From an uncultured Alphaproteobacteria bacterium (GTDB taxonomy: Bacteria; Pseudomonadota; Alphaproteobacteria; HIMB59), in NCBI GenBank assembly GCA_902613845.1, contig CACMIW010000001.1, positions 124,001 to 188,000 on the forward strand: a stretch of DNA of 64,000 bases, written 5' to 3'. Below the pieces are notes generated by a model. It was not told the DNA's origin. It saw only the letters and a program-made list of their open reading frames with translations, and did no database searches. The position numbers were made by a program, and so were the translations under genes. Shown piece by piece: positions 63,110 through 64,000 of this stretch; within the stretch, counting starts at the first letter, position 1; every line of letters begins with the position of its first letter.

Positions 63110-64000
63110 CCAAAGCCTTACCAAGAATATCCCCTAAAACAGACCCAGAGGACTTAGATCCATATTTTTCTAACAAACTTTGTTCTTCATCTATTTCTAA
63201 CTGTCTTATTGAAAGTGAAAATTTTCGATTTGTATGATCTATAGAGCTAATTTTAGCATCTATTTTTTGACCCTCATTATATCTTGTGATATTCTGCTCT
63301 TCCTTGTTTTTTGAGAGCTCTTTTCTTCTTATTGTCGTCTCGATAAAACTAGCTACTTCGACATCAATACCATTGTTGCTAATTTTTGTAATTGTTGCAG
63401 AGACAATATCTCCTTTAGTTTTGTCTTTGAAGAATTCATAAAAAGGATCTGCAGACAATTGTTTTATTCCAAAGCTAATTTTTTCTTTTTCTGGATCTAT
63501 TTCTAATATTTTAACCTGAATACTTTGTCCTTTTTGATACTTTTTTAGGGTTCTATCACCGTTAGTATCCGTCCATGATAAGTCATTTTTATGGATTAGT
63601 CCGTCTATGTTTTCATTAAGTTTAGCAAATATACCAAATTCAGTAATATTTTTAATTTCTGTATCAATTGTTTGATCTTTTTTGTATTCATTTAAAATAT
63701 TTTCCCATGGATTAGGCTCAGTTTGCTTAATTCCAAGGCTTATTCTTTTCTTCTCTTTATCTATTTCCAGAATTTTTACTCTAATATTAAAACCAACTTC
63801 TAAGATTTTATTTGGATGTATATTTTTTTTAGTCCAACTTATATCGTTTGAATGAACTAAGCCTTCTAAATCTTTTTCTGTAAGTTGTACAAAAGCACCA
63901 TAATCAGTAATATGGGTAATTTTTCCATCATAAATTTCATTATGGGTAATTTTATCCTCAATTTTTTCCCAAGGGTCATCTTTAAGTTGTTTATAACCCA
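63081..64000 (-). CDS. rpsA: 30S ribosomal protein S1 (partial, 5' part outside window)
   Basis: Binds mRNA for translation initiation. The last about 306 residues are present and the frame is open to the right edge. Repeated S1 OB-folds are visible: GKITHITDYGAFVQL with EGLVHSNDISWTKKN; KNITEFGIFAKLNENIDGLIHKNDLSWTD; and a final ATITKISNNGIDVEVASF. Each ends with ISLGIKQ-type linkers. The C-terminal tail is acidic (KALDEDKDSKEE). The ATG at 63458 is internal, not a gene start. Confidence 0.95.
   Translation of the reverse strand, partial: GYKQLKDDPWEKIEDKITHNEIYDGKITHITDYGAFVQLTEKDLEGLVHSNDISWTKKNIHPNKILEVGFNIRVKILEIDKEKKRISLGIKQTEPNPWENILNEYKKDQTIDTEIKNITEFGIFAKLNENIDGLIHKNDLSWTDTNGDRTLKKYQKGQSIQVKILEIDPEKEKISFGIKQLSADPFYEFFKDKTKGDIVSATITKISNNGIDVEVASFIETTIRRKELSKNKEEQNITRYNEGQKIDAKISSIDHTNRKFSLSIRQLEIDEEQSLLEKYGSKSSGSVLGDILGKALDEDKDSKEE

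Noticed and set aside
63081-63458. Separate 125-residue gene upstream of ihfB
   Set aside because: The frame is open without interruption to the window edge and continues S1 repeats, so this is the C-terminal end of rpsA.
1-64000. tRNA genes, CRISPR arrays, insertion sequences or prophage
   Set aside because: No cloverleaf-like sequence with a conserved T-loop, no regularly spaced repeats and no transposase, integrase or phage genes were found in any gap.

Overview
The window is AT-rich, tightly packed chromosome from a free-living bacterium. Many genes abut or overlap by 1-20 bases, there is no insertion sequence, CRISPR array, rRNA or recognisable tRNA, and TTG/GTG starts are common. The gene orders rpsA-ihfB-pyrF-trpF-trpB-trpA-accD-folC and tsaE-phosphotransferase-nucleotidyltransferase-(addAB missing)-trxA are those of Alphaproteobacteria. 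The content (DddP-type DMSP lyase, phosphonoacetate hydrolase, several family-1 ABC importers, sugar dehydrogenases) points to a streamlined pelagic marine heterotroph. An HIMB59/AEGEAN-169-like or SAR11-like lineage is my inference; 16S or marker genes would be needed to place it.

Layout. 1-2128: 5' part of nrdA (class Ia ribonucleotide reductase) behind two NrdR boxes. 2499-5959: adenosine kinase, SAH hydrolase and SAM synthetase, a compact SAM/adenosine cycle. 5960-8344: tsaE, an AmgK-like kinase, a MurU-like nucleotidyltransferase and trxA. 8341-17763: a divergent phosphonate block, with phnA, phnY, a UgpB-like binding protein, a short MetE-like protein and an iron alcohol dehydrogenase leftward, and UgpC/A/E-like importer genes rightward. 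17764-20477: a leftward operon of a methyltransferase-like gene, dddP and an SMR-type membrane protein without a standard start codon. 20682-22811: ferredoxin-NADP reductase and a GAF/Fis regulator.

22975-42430 is a sugar/polyol island. It holds a zinc alcohol dehydrogenase, a GlpSTPQV-like importer with two unequal ATPases, a sugar dehydrogenase, an SMP-30 lactonase, a 2-hydroxyacid dehydrogenase, an IolD-like ThDP enzyme, an SDR, and an AglEFGK-like glucoside importer with GH1 and GH4 glycosidases. 42610-44915: cytochrome c, CsoR-type repressor, DUF4396 protein, secreted nuclease and a hypothetical. 45270-49234: FadN-like beta-oxidation protein and acyl-CoA ligase. 49434-50563: a photolyase split into two genes in reversed order. 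50588-53484: 5-oxoprolinase PxpABC with a gamma-glutamylcyclotransferase. 53481-57315: phosphatase, HupE-like and DUF4198 metal-related proteins, GST and DCC thiol protein. 57450-64000: folC, accD, trpA, trpB, trpF, pyrF, ihfB and the 3' part of rpsA.

How it fits together. The accessory blocks all scavenge small dissolved organic molecules: phosphonates for phosphate and acetate, DMSP for carbon and sulfur, polyols and glucosides for carbon, gamma-glutamyl compounds for glutamate. The best candidates for something undescribed are the phosphonate module lacking PhnW but carrying an iron alcohol dehydrogenase, the methyltransferase-dddP-SMR operon, the asymmetric ATPase pair, and the split photolyase.
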